From NCBI RefSeq assembly GCF_000737195.2, contig NZ_JALM01000005.1, forward strand, positions 114,728-178,727: 64,000 nt of DNA, given 5' to 3'. Both the position numbers and the translations under genes were made by a program. Each line of letters opens with the position of its first letter. Within the stretch, counting starts at the first letter, position 1. Positions 9,445 through 17,535 of this stretch are shown here, piece by piece. The notes beneath the pieces are model-generated. The model was not told the origin of the DNA. It did no database searches and was given only the letters and a program-made list of their open reading frames with translations. The DNA comes from Sciscionella sediminilitoris (lineage in GTDB: Bacteria; Actinomycetota; Actinomycetes; Mycobacteriales; Pseudonocardiaceae).

Positions 9445-9582
9445 CTACGCCACGGTAGCGGGCCGGTCGGTTCCGGGCAGGAGCGGTCGCGGTGTCTGCT
9501 GCGCCACGGTAGGGGACGGGCGAACTGGAGGGGTGATCCGGCATGCGGCAAAATTGCGGTATCGCGCGCGCAAGGAGGAATC

Positions 9583-9768
9583 ATGGCGAAAGAAGTGCAA
9601 CGCAGCAAGAACATCGACCCGGCCTGGCCGCAGGGCGACGGTCATCCGGTGACCGAGCTCGCCGCCGACCGCCAGGGTTCGCTTTCGCCGTTCGGTGAGG
9701 TGACGTTCCCGGTGGACGATCTGCCGTACGTGCACCCCGAGACGGAAATCAACTGGAAACAGGACTGA
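9583..9768 (+). CDS. Small conserved hypothetical protein (Rv0863-like position)
   Basis: A 61-residue soluble acidic protein starting MAKEVQRSKNIDPAWPQGDG, without membrane or signal segments. A strong AAGGAGGAA lies 4 nt before the ATG. It occupies the position of Rv0863 between the helicase pair and the moa genes in mycobacteria. Trp/Pro-rich ends (NIDPAWPQ and EINWKQD) are the only notable features. Function is not recognised. Confidence 0.7.
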   Translation: MAKEVQRSKNIDPAWPQGDGHPVTELAADRQGSLSPFGEVTFPVDDLPYVHPETEINWKQD

Positions 9769-9804
9769 GCTTCCAGTACGCACTCGAACATTTAGGGGAA
9801 CTCA

Positions 9805-11199
9805 ATGCCGGCACCTGGCCCTGGTTATGCCATCACCGTCCGCGCCGAGATCCCGCCGACCGCGCGGGCCGCTGGCGACCTCACGACGGCGGTGGGCCAG
9901 GTAGGTGGGGTGATCACGGCGTTCGACGTCGTCGACTCGCACCCGGACATGACGGTCATCGACATCACCTGCGACGCGATGTCGACCGAGCACGCACAGG
10001 ACATCACCGACGCCATCGGCACGCTGCCCGGGGTGCGGGTGCGCAAGGTCTCGGACCGCACGTTCCTGATCCACATCGGCGGCAAGATCGAGGTCTCCTC
10101 GAAGGTGCAGCTGCGCAACCGTGACGATCTCTCCCGCGCCTACACCCCCGGTGTGGCCCGGGTGTGCACGGACATCGCGGAGAACCCCGAGGACGCGCGC
10201 AGGCTGACCATCAAGCGCAACACGGTCGCCGTGGTCACCGACGGTTCCGCGGTGCTCGGCCTCGGCAACATCGGCCCCGCGGCCGCGCTGCCGGTGATGG
10301 AGGGCAAGGCCGCCCTGTTCAAGCGGTTCGCCGATGTGGACGCCTGGCCGGTCTGCCTGGACACCCAGGACACCGAGGAGATCATCCGCACCTGCGAGCT
10401 GCTCGCCCCGGTCTACGGCGGCATCAACCTCGAGGACATCGCGGCACCCCGCTGCTTCGAGATCGAGCGCAGGCTGCGGGACAAACTCGACATTCCGGTG
10501 TTCCACGACGATCAGCACGGCACCGCGATCGTGGTGGTCGGCGCCCTGCGCAACGCGCTGCGTGTGGTGAACAAGCCGATCGAGCAGTGCAAGATCGTGG
10601 TCTCCGGGGTCGGCGCGGCCGGTTCGGCGATCATCCGGCTGCTGCTGCAGAAGCAGCCCAAGGACATCGTCGCCGTGGACATCGACGGGGCGGTGTACCC
10701 GGAGCGCGGCGAACTGGACGACAACCTGGCCTGGATCGCGGAGCACACCAACACCGCGGGATTCACCGGCGGGCTGCACGAGGCGCTGGTGGGCGCGGAC
10801 GTGTTCATCGGGGTCTCCGCGCCGAACCTGTTCGGTGCCGAGCAGGTCGCCACCATGGCCGAGGACGCGATCGTGTTCGGACTGGCCAACCCGGATCCCG
10901 AGGTCGACCCGATCGAGGCGCAGAAACACGCCGCGGTGGTCGCCACCGGCCGCTCGGACTTCCCGAACCAGATCAACAACGTGCTCGCCTTCCCCGGGGT
11001 GTTCCGCGGACTGCTGGACGCGCAGGCCACCGACATCACCGACGATGTGCTGCTCGCCGCGGCCGATGCGATCGCCGATGTGGTCGACGGGGAACGGCTG
11101 AACCCCTCGTTCATCATCCCGAGCGTGTTCGACCACGCCGTTTCCAAGGCGGTCGCGGACTCGGTACGCAAGGCCGCGCAGCACAAACCGGCGGCCTAG
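9805..11199 (+). CDS. NAD(P)-dependent malic enzyme with N-terminal ACT domain
   Basis: A 464-residue short-type malic enzyme that oxidatively decarboxylates malate to pyruvate, linking the TCA cycle with gluconeogenesis and NAD(P)H supply. Residues 1-80 form an ACT-like regulatory domain ([13 protein letters not shown]...VIDITCDA), so allosteric control is likely. The catalytic domain shows [41 protein letters not shown] (metal ligands) and FHDDQHGTA. The Rossmann site is [12 protein letters not shown], followed by ANPDPE and [16 protein letters not shown] precedes the ATG. The gene is an insertion relative to the mycobacterial order between Rv0863 and moaC2. It is followed by moaC after 10 bp, so read-through is likely. 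Confidence 0.93.
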   Translation: MPAPGPGYAITVRAEIPPTARAAGDLTTAVGQVGGVITAFDVVDSHPDMTVIDITCDAMSTEHAQDITDAIGTLPGVRVRKVSDRTFLIHIGGKIEVSSKVQLRNRDDLSRAYTPGVARVCTDIAENPEDARRLTIKRNTVAVVTDGSAVLGLGNIGPAAALPVMEGKAALFKRFADVDAWPVCLDTQDTEEIIRTCELLAPVYGGINLEDIAAPRCFEIERRLRDKLDIPVFHDDQHGTAIVVVGALRNALRVVNKPIEQCKIVVSGVGAAGSAIIRLLLQKQPKDIVAVDIDGAVYPERGELDDNLAWIAEHTNTAGFTGGLHEALVGADVFIGVSAPNLFGAEQVATMAEDAIVFGLANPDPEVDPIEAQKHAAVVATGRSDFPNQINNVLAFPGVFRGLLDAQATDITDDVLLAAADAIADVVDGERLNPSFIIPSVFDHAVSKAVADSVRKAAQHKPAA

Positions 11200-11209
11200 A
11201 CTCGAAACC

Positions 11210-11680
11210 GTGGACGAGCTGACCCATCTGGACGACGAGGGCGCCGCGCACATGGTGGACGTCTCCGCGAAGCAGGCGAGTGCGCGCCGCGCCGTCGCGG
11301 CGGCCACCATGCGCACCACGGCCGAGGTCGTCGATCTGTTGCGTGACGATGCACTGCCCAAATCCGACGCGCTCGCCACGGCGCGGATCGCCGGGATCAT
11401 GGGCGCCAAGCGCACCCCGGACCTGATCCCGCTGTGCCACCCGATCGCGATCACCGGCGCGCAGGTCACCCTGGAACTGGGGACCGAGACGGTCGAGCTG
11501 ACCGCCGAGGTGAAGACCGCGGACCGCACCGGGGTGGAGATGGAGGCGCTGACCGCGGTGACCGTCGCGGGCCTCGCGCTGCACGACATGGTCAAGGCGG
11601 TCGATCCGGCCGCGGTGCTCGACGGTGTCCGGGTGCTGCGCAAGGAGGGCGGCAAGACCGGCATGTGGGTGCGGCCGTGA
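11210..11680 (+). CDS. moaC: Cyclic pyranopterin monophosphate synthase
   Basis: A 156-residue MoaC, which converts 3',8-cH2GTP (the MoaA product) to cPMP in molybdenum-cofactor synthesis. Motifs: ITGAQV after the invariant LCHPI, the active-site segment VKTADRTGVEMEALTAV, and HDMVKAVD with the catalytic lysine. Starts at GTG 11210. The stop overlaps the mog start by 4 bp (GTGA), giving a tightly coupled moaC-mog-moaE unit. Confidence 0.95.
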   Translation: MDELTHLDDEGAAHMVDVSAKQASARRAVAAATMRTTAEVVDLLRDDALPKSDALATARIAGIMGAKRTPDLIPLCHPIAITGAQVTLELGTETVELTAEVKTADRTGVEMEALTAVTVAGLALHDMVKAVDPAAVLDGVRVLRKEGGKTGMWVRP

Positions 11681-12147
11681 AGGCCTCGGTGCTGATCTCC
11701 TCCACAAGGGCGGCGAACGGTGTCTACCCGGACCGCACCGGGCCGCTGATCGTGGACTGGCTGGCCGGACGCGGGTTCACCGTTTCGGATCCGGTGGTCG
11801 TCGCCGATGGCGAACCCTTCGCCGCCGCGCTGCGCTCCGCGCTCGACCAGGCGCCCGAGGTGCTGCTCACCAGCGGCGGGACCGGGATCTCGCCGACCGA
11901 TCGCACCGCCGAACTGACCGCGCGCGAGCTCGACTTCGAGATACCGGGACTGGCCGACGCGATCCGCGACGCCGGTCTTCCCCAGGTGCCGACCGCGGTG
12001 CTGTCCCGGGGTGTCGCCGGAGTCGCGGGGCGGACCCTCGTGGTGAACCTGCCCGGATCCACCGGTGGGGTGCGGGACGGGCTCGGTGTGCTCGCGGATG
12101 TGCTCGAACACGCCCTCGACCAGCTCGCCGGGGGTGATCACGGATGA
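11677..12147 (+). CDS. mog: Molybdopterin adenylyltransferase (MogA/MoaB family)
   Basis: A 156-residue MoCF domain protein. The nucleotide/molybdopterin site is LLTSGGTGISPTD and the C-terminal NLPGSTGG is characteristic. It adenylylates molybdopterin before molybdenum insertion. GTG at 11677 overlaps the moaC stop, and its stop overlaps the moaE ATG (ATGA). An upstream extension of the frame exists but runs through moaC and is not used. Confidence 0.93.
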   Translation: MKASVLISSTRAANGVYPDRTGPLIVDWLAGRGFTVSDPVVVADGEPFAAALRSALDQAPEVLLTSGGTGISPTDRTAELTARELDFEIPGLADAIRDAGLPQVPTAVLSRGVAGVAGRTLVVNLPGSTGGVRDGLGVLADVLEHALDQLAGGDHG

Positions 12148-12572
12148 GCGCGGCCGTGGTTCGTGCCCGGGTGGTCGACGAATCGCTCTCGGTCGCCGAA
12201 CACGCGGCACTCGTCGCCGATTCCGGGGCCGGTGCGGTGGTGACCTTCGATGGAGCGGTGCGCGATCACGACGGTGGCCGCGGGGTCACCGCGCTGGATT
12301 ACGAGGGACACCCGAGCGCGGGCACCGTGCTCGCCGAGGTCGTCGCGGAGATCGCCGAACGCGCCGAGGGGGTTCGCGCGATCGCGGTGAGCCACCGGAT
12401 CGGCGCGCTGCGGATCGGGGACACCGCGCTCGCGGTCGCCGTGGCCGCCGAACACCGTGCCCAGGCCTTCGGCATCTGCGCGGAACTGGTGGACGAGGTC
12501 AAGCGCAGGCTGCCGATCTGGAAACACCAGCAGTTCACCGACGGCACCAGCGAGTGGGTCAACTGCCCGTGA
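12144..12572 (+). CDS. moaE: Molybdopterin synthase large subunit
   Basis: A 142-residue MoaE that, with thiocarboxylated MoaD, converts cPMP to molybdopterin. Visible elements are GAVVTFDGAVRDHDGG, the substrate Arg/His region ALDYEGHPSAG, SHRIG, and the catalytic lysine region KRRLPIWKHQQF. The likely MoaD partner is at 17236-17508 on the other strand. The gene converges on a RibD-type reductase with a 14-bp 3' overlap. Confidence 0.95.
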   Translation: MSAAVVRARVVDESLSVAEHAALVADSGAGAVVTFDGAVRDHDGGRGVTALDYEGHPSAGTVLAEVVAEIAERAEGVRAIAVSHRIGALRIGDTALAVAVAAEHRAQAFGICAELVDEVKRRLPIWKHQQFTDGTSEWVNCP

Positions 12573-13122
12573 CCCGGTAGCGCAGGTAGACCATGCCGTT
12601 GCCGAACCCGCGCTGCTCGAGCAGATCCAAGCGGGTGCGCAGCCGCTCGGGCAGGTACCGTTTCCCGGCGCCGACCACCATGGGGCAGACGAACACCTGG
12701 CATTCGTCCACGAGCCCGGCGCGCAGGGCGTGCGCGGCCAGTTCGGCGCCACCGATGATCAGATCCCGTTCAGCGGTGATCTTGAGCTCGCGGACCGGTT
12801 CCGCGGTGAACTCCCGTTCGATCCGGGTCCGCGCGGTGACCGGCGAGGCCAGGGCCCTGGAGTAGACGATCTTGTCCGCGGCCTGCCAGTCCAGGGCGAA
12901 CTCCCGTGCCTCGGGTGACTGCCCGGCGAGGTCCGGATCGGTTTCCCACGCCGTCATCGCCTCGTACAGCCGCCTGCCGTACAGGTGGGTGCCCGCACCG
13001 CGTTGCAGTTCATTGGCGAAGGCGTGCACCCGCGCATCGGGCACCGCCCAGCCGAAGTCGCCGTTCTCGTCGGCGATGTAGCCGTCCAGCGAGGCGAAGG
13101 AGCAGTAGATCAGCCTGGCCAT
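12559..13122 (-). CDS. Dihydrofolate reductase/RibD C-terminal-like reductase
   Basis: A 187-residue protein starting MARLIYCSFASLDGYIAD, the classic N-terminus of the DHFR/RibD_C superfamily of NADPH reductases. The cofactor loop is LIIGGAELAAHALRAGLVDE and the C-terminal beta-hairpin is MVYLRYRV. Such solitary proteins are usually annotated as DHFR family without a known substrate; deazaflavin or pyrimidine-like reductions are possible. ATG at 13122 has AGGAAAGG upstream. Its 5' side faces the dprE1-derived direct repeat. Confidence 0.85.
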   Translation of the reverse strand: MARLIYCSFASLDGYIADENGDFGWAVPDARVHAFANELQRGAGTHLYGRRLYEAMTAWETDPDLAGQSPEAREFALDWQAADKIVYSRALASPVTARTRIEREFTAEPVRELKITAERDLIIGGAELAAHALRAGLVDECQVFVCPMVVGAGKRYLPERLRTRLDLLEQRGFGNGMVYLRYRVTGS

Positions 13123-13169
13123 GGTGTCGCCCTTTCCTGGTGGGTACACCAGGCAGACCGGCTCCTTCG

Positions 13170-13202
13170 CCGGAACTCATCGCGGCGGTCAGCCGACCAG
13201 TT
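13170..13202. repeat. 33-bp direct repeat, left copy (dprE1 3'-end duplicate)
   Basis: This 33-bp stretch matches 14594-14626 at 31 of 33 positions; mismatches are 13172/14596 and 13184/14608. The right copy contains the last codons and stop of dprE1 plus downstream bases; this left copy has the same codons without the rest of the gene. It ends 5 bp from the stop codon of the restriction gene. Confidence 0.85.
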
Positions 13203-13207
13203 GCACA

Positions 13208-14446
13208 CTAGTTCGTCTGCGAACTTGGCGGGAATTGCTGGTCGAGCCAACTCTGGATGGCAGCAACGGTGGTGTAGCCATGTTGGCGGAGGAGTTGGAC
13301 GATATCGCGGCCGCAGATGAGAACAATGGGGTGCTGATCGTCCCGAATCTCTTGCTGAAGCTGGGTGTTGAAGTAGGAAGTTGTGACGAGGACACCGAAA
13401 TGCCGATGGCGGAGGCGAGAGATGAGCCGACTTCCTTGACGAACCCCTACGGGGTTGGTGGGCGCATAGCACTTGGCTTCGAGGGCGAAGTCAATGGCGA
13501 TGCGGTCGGTGGGCGGCCCGAGGTGGTATTTGCCGATGGCGTCGCGGCCGCCATCCCGGCTGGGCCGGGTCAGGTCACACTGGCCCGTCGCAGGTGCCAT
13601 GAGACGCCAAAGGGCGACTGCACAGGCTTCGAAGTCGTGTTCACGGTTGCGGAAGTGCTCACGGATGGTAGCGAGGATTTTGGTTCCGAGGGCGTCCTCG
13701 GGGAGCTGCTCGGCATGGCTGCGGATGGTGGTCGTAGCGGGTGCCGCGAGGGGAGAGTATGCGCGAGCGCGAACCCAAGCAGCCCAAGGGGGAGGACAGC
13801 CCCCGGTCAGGGGATCGGCGCCGCTGAGAACATGCTGGATCCATGTGCGGGGGATAACGGCTTGGTCGAGGACGGTGAAGCGAGCGCGATAGTTCTGAAA
13901 GCGCTGCCCACCACTAGTGCGCCAGATGGCTTGTAGTTCGTCGTCCGAGGTGAGGGACGGGCCGCCGGGAGCAAGTAGCCCACGGAACCGGACGCCCCTG
14001 CCTACCGGGTTGGCCTTCTCGAACAGCAGGAACGGGGGGATCGTACTGCGCTGAGATTGGTCATCGTAGGAAGTGGCAAACACGTCGCGGAGCAGCAGAT
14101 TGCCTTTGCGGCTGGTGTCGTGAAGCTCGTGGCCAGGTGTGCGGTTGTCGCCGTAGTAGGTGAACAAGCCCGTCTGCGGATCCAGACTGTCCGGCCAGTC
14201 TTGCTGATCGCCGGTCGTGTAAAGGACAGCGAGACGCACGGTGCCATCGCTTGGCGAACCCTTGCAGCGGAAGCCCCCTTGATTGCCGACGCCAGGGATC
14301 AGTTTCGCGACCGGATCGTCACCAGCATGACCATTGGTGCCGCCCGGATAGTAGGCATCAATGTGCAGGTCTGTGGTGGAAAGATCAGCGAACGAGGCCG
14401 CGGGACGCAGCTCGTCAGGGGAGGGTCGTTCAGACCGGGCTGCCAT
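13208..14446 (-). CDS. Modification-dependent restriction endonuclease, AspBHI-like
   Basis: A 412-residue protein. The N-terminal half (about 1-200: LHIDAYYPGGTNGHAGDDP, PGVGNQGGFR, TGLFTYYGDNRTPGHELHD) matches the SRA-like modified-base reader of AspBHI-type enzymes. The C-terminal half is an Mrr-type PD-(D/E)xK nuclease with D302 in RDGGRD and E323/K325 in ALEAKCY, then GVLVTTSYF. Such enzymes cut DNA containing 5-methyl- or hydroxymethylcytosine and need no cognate methyltransferase, consistent with a solitary gene. ATG at 14446 has GAGGGGG upstream. The flanking direct repeats and lower GC point to horizontal acquisition. Specificity cannot be read from the sequence. Confidence 0.82.
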   Translation of the reverse strand: MAARSERPSPDELRPAASFADLSTTDLHIDAYYPGGTNGHAGDDPVAKLIPGVGNQGGFRCKGSPSDGTVRLAVLYTTGDQQDWPDSLDPQTGLFTYYGDNRTPGHELHDTSRKGNLLLRDVFATSYDDQSQRSTIPPFLLFEKANPVGRGVRFRGLLAPGGPSLTSDDELQAIWRTSGGQRFQNYRARFTVLDQAVIPRTWIQHVLSGADPLTGGCPPPWAAWVRARAYSPLAAPATTTIRSHAEQLPEDALGTKILATIREHFRNREHDFEACAVALWRLMAPATGQCDLTRPSRDGGRDAIGKYHLGPPTDRIAIDFALEAKCYAPTNPVGVRQGSRLISRLRHRHFGVLVTTSYFNTQLQQEIRDDQHPIVLICGRDIVQLLRQHGYTTVAAIQSWLDQQFPPSSQTN

Positions 14447-14593
14447 CGTCGCCCCCTCTACGAAACCGAGGCTCCGGGTTGGTCGGCATCATCGTTGGCA
14501 TCATGCCAGGCAATACCAGAGTCAGCCGCACAGTGCAGTCAGAAGTACAGCGGGCCTGATTGACTGTGACCAAGCGCGTGGTACTGGAGGCTG

Positions 14594-14626
14594 CCAGAAC
14601 TCATCGCAGCGGTCAGCCGACCAGTT
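14594..14626. repeat. 33-bp direct repeat, right copy (dprE1 3' end)
   Basis: This is the original copy. It includes the dprE1 stop (14613-14615, minus strand), the preceding Leu-Val-Gly codons and 19 bp beyond the stop. Partner of 13170-13202. Confidence 0.85.
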
Positions 14627-15986
14627 CCAGCCTGCGCGCCATATCGGAGTGGAAAACACCCTCCGGATCGACCGTATCGCGCACCTTGCGCCATTCCTCG
14701 ATCCGCGGATACATCCTGTGGAAGGTCTCCGGATCGGTGCGGGAGTCCTTCGCGGTGTAGAGCCTGCCGCCCGCGGCCAGCACTTCCTCGTCCAGCTCGC
14801 GGCACAGCCGGGAGAGGCCCTTCTTGATCGGGAAGTCGAGGCAGATCAGCCAGCCGGGATGCGGGTAGGACAGCGGCGCCCGGTTGCTCGCGCCCATCGT
14901 CTTGAAGACGTTCAGCGCGGAGTAGTGCCCGGAGTTCGCGACCTTCTGGATGATCCGGCGGAAGTCCTCGTGCGCGTTCAGCGGCGTGCTGAACTGGTAC
15001 TGCAGGAAACCCCGGTTGCCGTAGCCCCGGTTCCACTCGCCGACCAGGTCGAGCATGTGGTAGAAGCTCGTGATGTTCTGGATCGCGCCGCGCCCCTGCT
15101 TCGGCGTGGTGCGGTAGTAGAACTCGCCGATCGCGGAGAGCGAGAGCTTGTTCATCAGGCCGTTCGGGAAGATGTCCGGGACGGTGAGCAGCTGCGGCGC
15201 GTCGAACTTCAGCGGTTCCGCGCGCAGTTTCTGCGGCAGCTCGTCCACCTTGGCCAGGGAGCCGCGGCCGAAGGCACCGCGGCCCAGCTTCGCGCCCTTG
15301 GAGATGGTGTCGAACCAGGCCGAGGTGTAGCCGTAGTTGTCCTCGGAGCCGTTGCTGATCAGCTCGAGGGTCTCGTCCAGGTTCTCGGTGCGGTCGTTGT
15401 CCACGACGAAGTACGCGGTCTCGGTCCTGGTCATCCGGATCTTCGCGCGCAGGATGATGCCGGTGAGCCCGATTCCGGCCACGGTGGCCCAGAACAGCTC
15501 CGACTCGGGACCGTCCGGGGTGATCGTGCGCACCTGGCCGTCGGCGGTGAGCAGATCCATGGACACCACGTGGTTGCCGAAGCTGCCCGCGGTGTGGTGG
15601 TTCTTGCCGTGAATGTCGTTGGCGATCGCACCACCGATGGTCACCTGCCGGGTTCCCGGCAGCACCGGCACCCACAGGCCGTAGGGGAGCGCGGCCCGCA
15701 TCAGCTCGTCCAGGCTCACCCCGGCGTCCAGATCCACGATCGCGCTGTCCGGATCGATGTCGTGGATGCGCCGCAGCGGGGTCATGTCGATGACCGTGCC
15801 GCCCGCGTTCTGCGCCGGATCACCGTAGCTGCGGCCCAGGCCACGCGCGATGATCCCGCGCGGTCCCGCCTGGCGTACCGCGCGGGCCAGCACGTCGAGA
15901 TCCGTGGTGCTGACAACGGTCGCGGTGCTGGGTGCCGTTCTGCCCCAGCCGGCCAGTGTCCTGACCTCACCAAGCGGATTCGACAT
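14613..15986 (-). CDS. dprE1: Decaprenylphosphoryl-beta-D-ribose oxidase
   Basis: A 457-residue FAD oxidase of the vanillyl-alcohol-oxidase fold. FAD-binding segments are [14 protein letters not shown] and [20 protein letters not shown]; the C-terminal signature is [18 protein letters not shown] and ARRLEL. It oxidises decaprenylphosphoryl ribose, the first half of the epimerisation completed by DprE2, at the cytoplasmic/periplasmic membrane face. The cysteine modified by benzothiazinones in Mtb (C387) is present in LICLDFPIK (C382 here). The gene stands alone, separated from dprE2, and its 3' end has been duplicated by the restriction islet. Confidence 0.95.
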   Translation of the reverse strand: MSNPLGEVRTLAGWGRTAPSTATVVSTTDLDVLARAVRQAGPRGIIARGLGRSYGDPAQNAGGTVIDMTPLRRIHDIDPDSAIVDLDAGVSLDELMRAALPYGLWVPVLPGTRQVTIGGAIANDIHGKNHHTAGSFGNHVVSMDLLTADGQVRTITPDGPESELFWATVAGIGLTGIILRAKIRMTRTETAYFVVDNDRTENLDETLELISNGSEDNYGYTSAWFDTISKGAKLGRGAFGRGSLAKVDELPQKLRAEPLKFDAPQLLTVPDIFPNGLMNKLSLSAIGEFYYRTTPKQGRGAIQNITSFYHMLDLVGEWNRGYGNRGFLQYQFSTPLNAHEDFRRIIQKVANSGHYSALNVFKTMGASNRAPLSYPHPGWLICLDFPIKKGLSRLCRELDEEVLAAGGRLYTAKDSRTDPETFHRMYPRIEEWRKVRDTVDPEGVFHSDMARRLELVG

Positions 15987-16018
15987 GGGCGCAACCTTAC
16001 CGTTATGTGCCAGGACAC

Positions 16019-16068
16019 AACGAAGCCCCCGGCCGCTGGGGAGGGGTAGATGCGGCGGGGGCTTCGTT
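16019..16068 (-). terminator. Stem-loop downstream of rpf
   Basis: A perfect 12-bp inverted repeat, AACGAAGCCCCC (16019-16030) and GGGGGCTTCGTT (16057-16068), with a 26-nt loop. It lies about 50 bp past the rpf stop and before the dprE1 start. Read on the minus strand it ends in a short T-rich tail, consistent with an intrinsic terminator for rpf. Confidence 0.65.
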
Positions 16069-16119
16069 ATGGGCTAGTCGGCGCGCCCACGCGGACGTGG
16101 ACGGTCGGCTAGAGCCTGC

Positions 16120-16773
16120 TTACTTGGTTTCGAGCTTCTGACCCGGGAAGATCAGGTTGGCGCTCTGCAGGGTGTCCTTGTTGAGCTGGTACAGCTGCGA
16201 CCAGCCGCCCTTGACGCCCTCGGCCTTCGCGATCTTGCCGAGCGTGTCGCCCGCGACAACGGTGTAGTTGCCGTGGCCGCTCTTGACCGAGTAGCTCTTG
16301 CTGCTGCTGCTGCTCGAGGAGGAGCTGCTGCTGCTGTAGCTCTTCTTCTTGGAGTAGCTGGAGCTGCTGTAGCTCTTCTTGCTGCTCGAGGAGGAGCTGG
16401 AGCTGACGTTCTTGGTCGAGCCGCCGGCGCCCTTGCTGCCGCAGTTCGGCCAGGCACCCATGCCCTGGGTGGCCTTCACGCGCTCGGCGACGCGGATCTG
16501 CTCGGAACGCGAGGCGTTCTGCGGGCTACCGGTGCCGCCGTTGGCGCGCCAGGTGCTGGGGGTGAACTGCAGACCACCGGAGAAACCGTTGCCGGTGTTG
16601 GTGCTCCAGTTGCCGCCGCTTTCGCACTGCGCGACGGCGTCCCAGTTGGTGGCGCCAGCGGACGGGGCCGCGATGACAGCGGGGACACCGACGATGGCTG
16701 CGGCGATCCCGACCTTCGCGACGTTCTTCACGATGGCGGAGTGCTTGCGGTGCTTACCACGGTAAGAAGACAT
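16120..16773 (-). CDS. rpfA: Resuscitation-promoting factor with LysM domain
   Basis: A 217-residue secreted muralytic enzyme. A basic N-terminus and hydrophobic core ([16 protein letters not shown]) lead to probable cleavage after SAGA (about residue 41). The Rpf transglycosylase-like domain spans about 43-115, with the catalytic Glu in AQCESGGNW (E51), GLQFTPSTW, and a paired Cys in AWPNCG. A long Ser/Lys/Tyr low-complexity linker follows (about 120-170), then one LysM peptidoglycan-binding domain ([15 protein letters not shown] to LIFPGQKLE). Rpf proteins cleave glycan strands and wake dormant cells. ATG at 16773 has GAGAGG upstream. A long structured leader and a CRP-type site precede it. 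Position matches Mtb rpfA between moaE2 and moaD2. Confidence 0.93.
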   Translation of the reverse strand: MSSYRGKHRKHSAIVKNVAKVGIAAAIVGVPAVIAAPSAGATNWDAVAQCESGGNWSTNTGNGFSGGLQFTPSTWRANGGTGSPQNASRSEQIRVAERVKATQGMGAWPNCGSKGAGGSTKNVSSSSSSSSKKSYSSSSYSKKKSYSSSSSSSSSSSSKSYSVKSGHGNYTVVAGDTLGKIAKAEGVKGGWSQLYQLNKDTLQSANLIFPGQKLETK

Positions 16774-16784
16774 GAGCCTCTCAT

Positions 16785-17039
16785 CGCTACCGCGCCTACG
16801 GTTGCGCACCGGGATGATCTTCGACCTCCGGCCGCGCGGGGCCGCCGGTGTCGAGCGACCGGGTTTTCGGCCCGGCCTCACCCCTAGGACATTTCGGGAT
16901 GTCCCAATGGTGTTCCCCATTCCCTGTCCGGAAGTAGGTCTTTCGCTCGGGGTCGGGTCCTGGGTGCCCATTGGACAGGGTTCGGCGCGTGAACACCCAG
17001 GTACTTCCTGGCTGGTTCGGGGCCAGCCAGAAGCGACCG
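16785..17039 (-). ncRNA. Candidate ydaO-type (c-di-AMP) riboswitch in the rpf leader
   Basis: The leader is over 250 nt and highly structured. On the minus strand it has an 8-bp hairpin CTGGCTGG/CCAGCCAG near the 5' end, an 8-bp pairing of 16973-16980 with 16922-16929, and then GGGGAACACC ... AGGGGTGAGGCCGGGC and CCGAAAACCCGG. It closes with AACCGTAGGCGCGG followed by GATGAGAGG just before the ATG. These blocks and their order resemble the ydaO/yuaA class, which binds c-di-AMP and is known upstream of actinobacterial rpf genes. The match was judged by eye; a covariance model is needed. Confidence 0.6.
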
Positions 17040-17075
17040 TACGGAAGGTTCGGCCAGATCGGAAATCATTCGGCA

Positions 17076-17091
17076 TGTGACGGTCGTCACA
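17076..17091. promoter_or_regulatory. CRP-type site upstream of rpf
   Basis: TGTGACGGTCGTCACA is a perfect TGTGA-N6-TCACA inverted repeat, the classical CRP/FNR-family (CRP, GlxR) consensus. It lies about 35 bp upstream of the start of the structured leader, a position suited to activation of rpf. In Mtb the CRP protein Rv3676 controls rpfA (established knowledge). A role on the divergent side is not possible because moaD is on the same strand. Confidence 0.75.
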
Positions 17092-17235
17092 GTAACAAAT
17101 GGTTTCTGCTGTCGACCTTGACTTCCGTGCAGGTCAGAGCGCCGTTACCGGGCCGTTGCCTGTTCGAGATATTTGACGGTCGGTGAGACCTGGCTCACGT
17201 CAAAACAACGTTCGCGGTAGGGTTCGAACGTCCGG

Positions 17236-17508
17236 TCAACCGCCGGCAAACGGGGGGAGAACGTCAAGTAGTACTTGAGCATTCGGTTCACCTTGAGGGA
17301 AATCCTCACCGAGGGTGGATTGCTGATCGCGTACGGCTACTCCGTTGAGGAGCAGGCTGCACGCGGGCAGTAGGCGATCGATGCCGGTTCGCAGTTCCCG
17401 GACCCGGCGCAGCGCTTCCTCGACCGTCCGAACCCCGTGGATGACATCTATCTCTACGCCCGCGGCCGCGCGCGCGCCCGCGTAATACCGCACCGTCACG
17501 TCCGCCAC
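17236..17508 (-). CDS. moaD: Molybdopterin synthase small subunit (MoaD/ThiS family)
   Basis: A 90-residue ubiquitin-like sulfur carrier ending in the diagnostic Gly-Gly (PPFAGG), which is adenylated and thiocarboxylated to donate sulfur with MoaE. A beta-grasp pattern is visible (VTVRYYAGARAAAGV, VEEALRRVRELR, LLNGVAV). GTG at 17508 has GGGAG upstream. It follows moaA with a 27-bp gap on the same strand. Confidence 0.88.
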   Translation of the reverse strand: MADVTVRYYAGARAAAGVEIDVIHGVRTVEEALRRVRELRTGIDRLLPACSLLLNGVAVRDQQSTLGEDFPQGEPNAQVLLDVLPPFAGG

Positions 17509-17535
17509 AAGACACTCCCGTGTACTGATTCGGGT

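Larger units (their letters stand above)
13170..14626. mobile_element. Restriction-gene islet bounded by 33-bp direct repeats
   Basis: A single-gene cassette of about 1.42 kb (repeat period 1424 bp). It contains only the restriction endonuclease and its upstream region, inserted at the 3' end of dprE1 with that end duplicated. The interior looks less GC-rich at third codon positions than its neighbours. No integrase, transposase or methyltransferase gene is present. The duplicated gene end resembles what site-specific integration or recombination between dprE1 ends would leave; the mechanism is inference. Confidence 0.6.

Noticed and set aside
9802..12210. 802-residue antisense frame across malic enzyme, moaC and mog
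   Set aside because: It is opposite three well-supported genes, has no domain, and is the usual long open shadow of GC-rich coding DNA.
16273..16887. Ala/Gly-rich plus-strand frame over rpf
   Set aside because: Antisense of the Ser-rich linker; the trinucleotide repeat is coding low complexity, not a CRISPR or VNTR.
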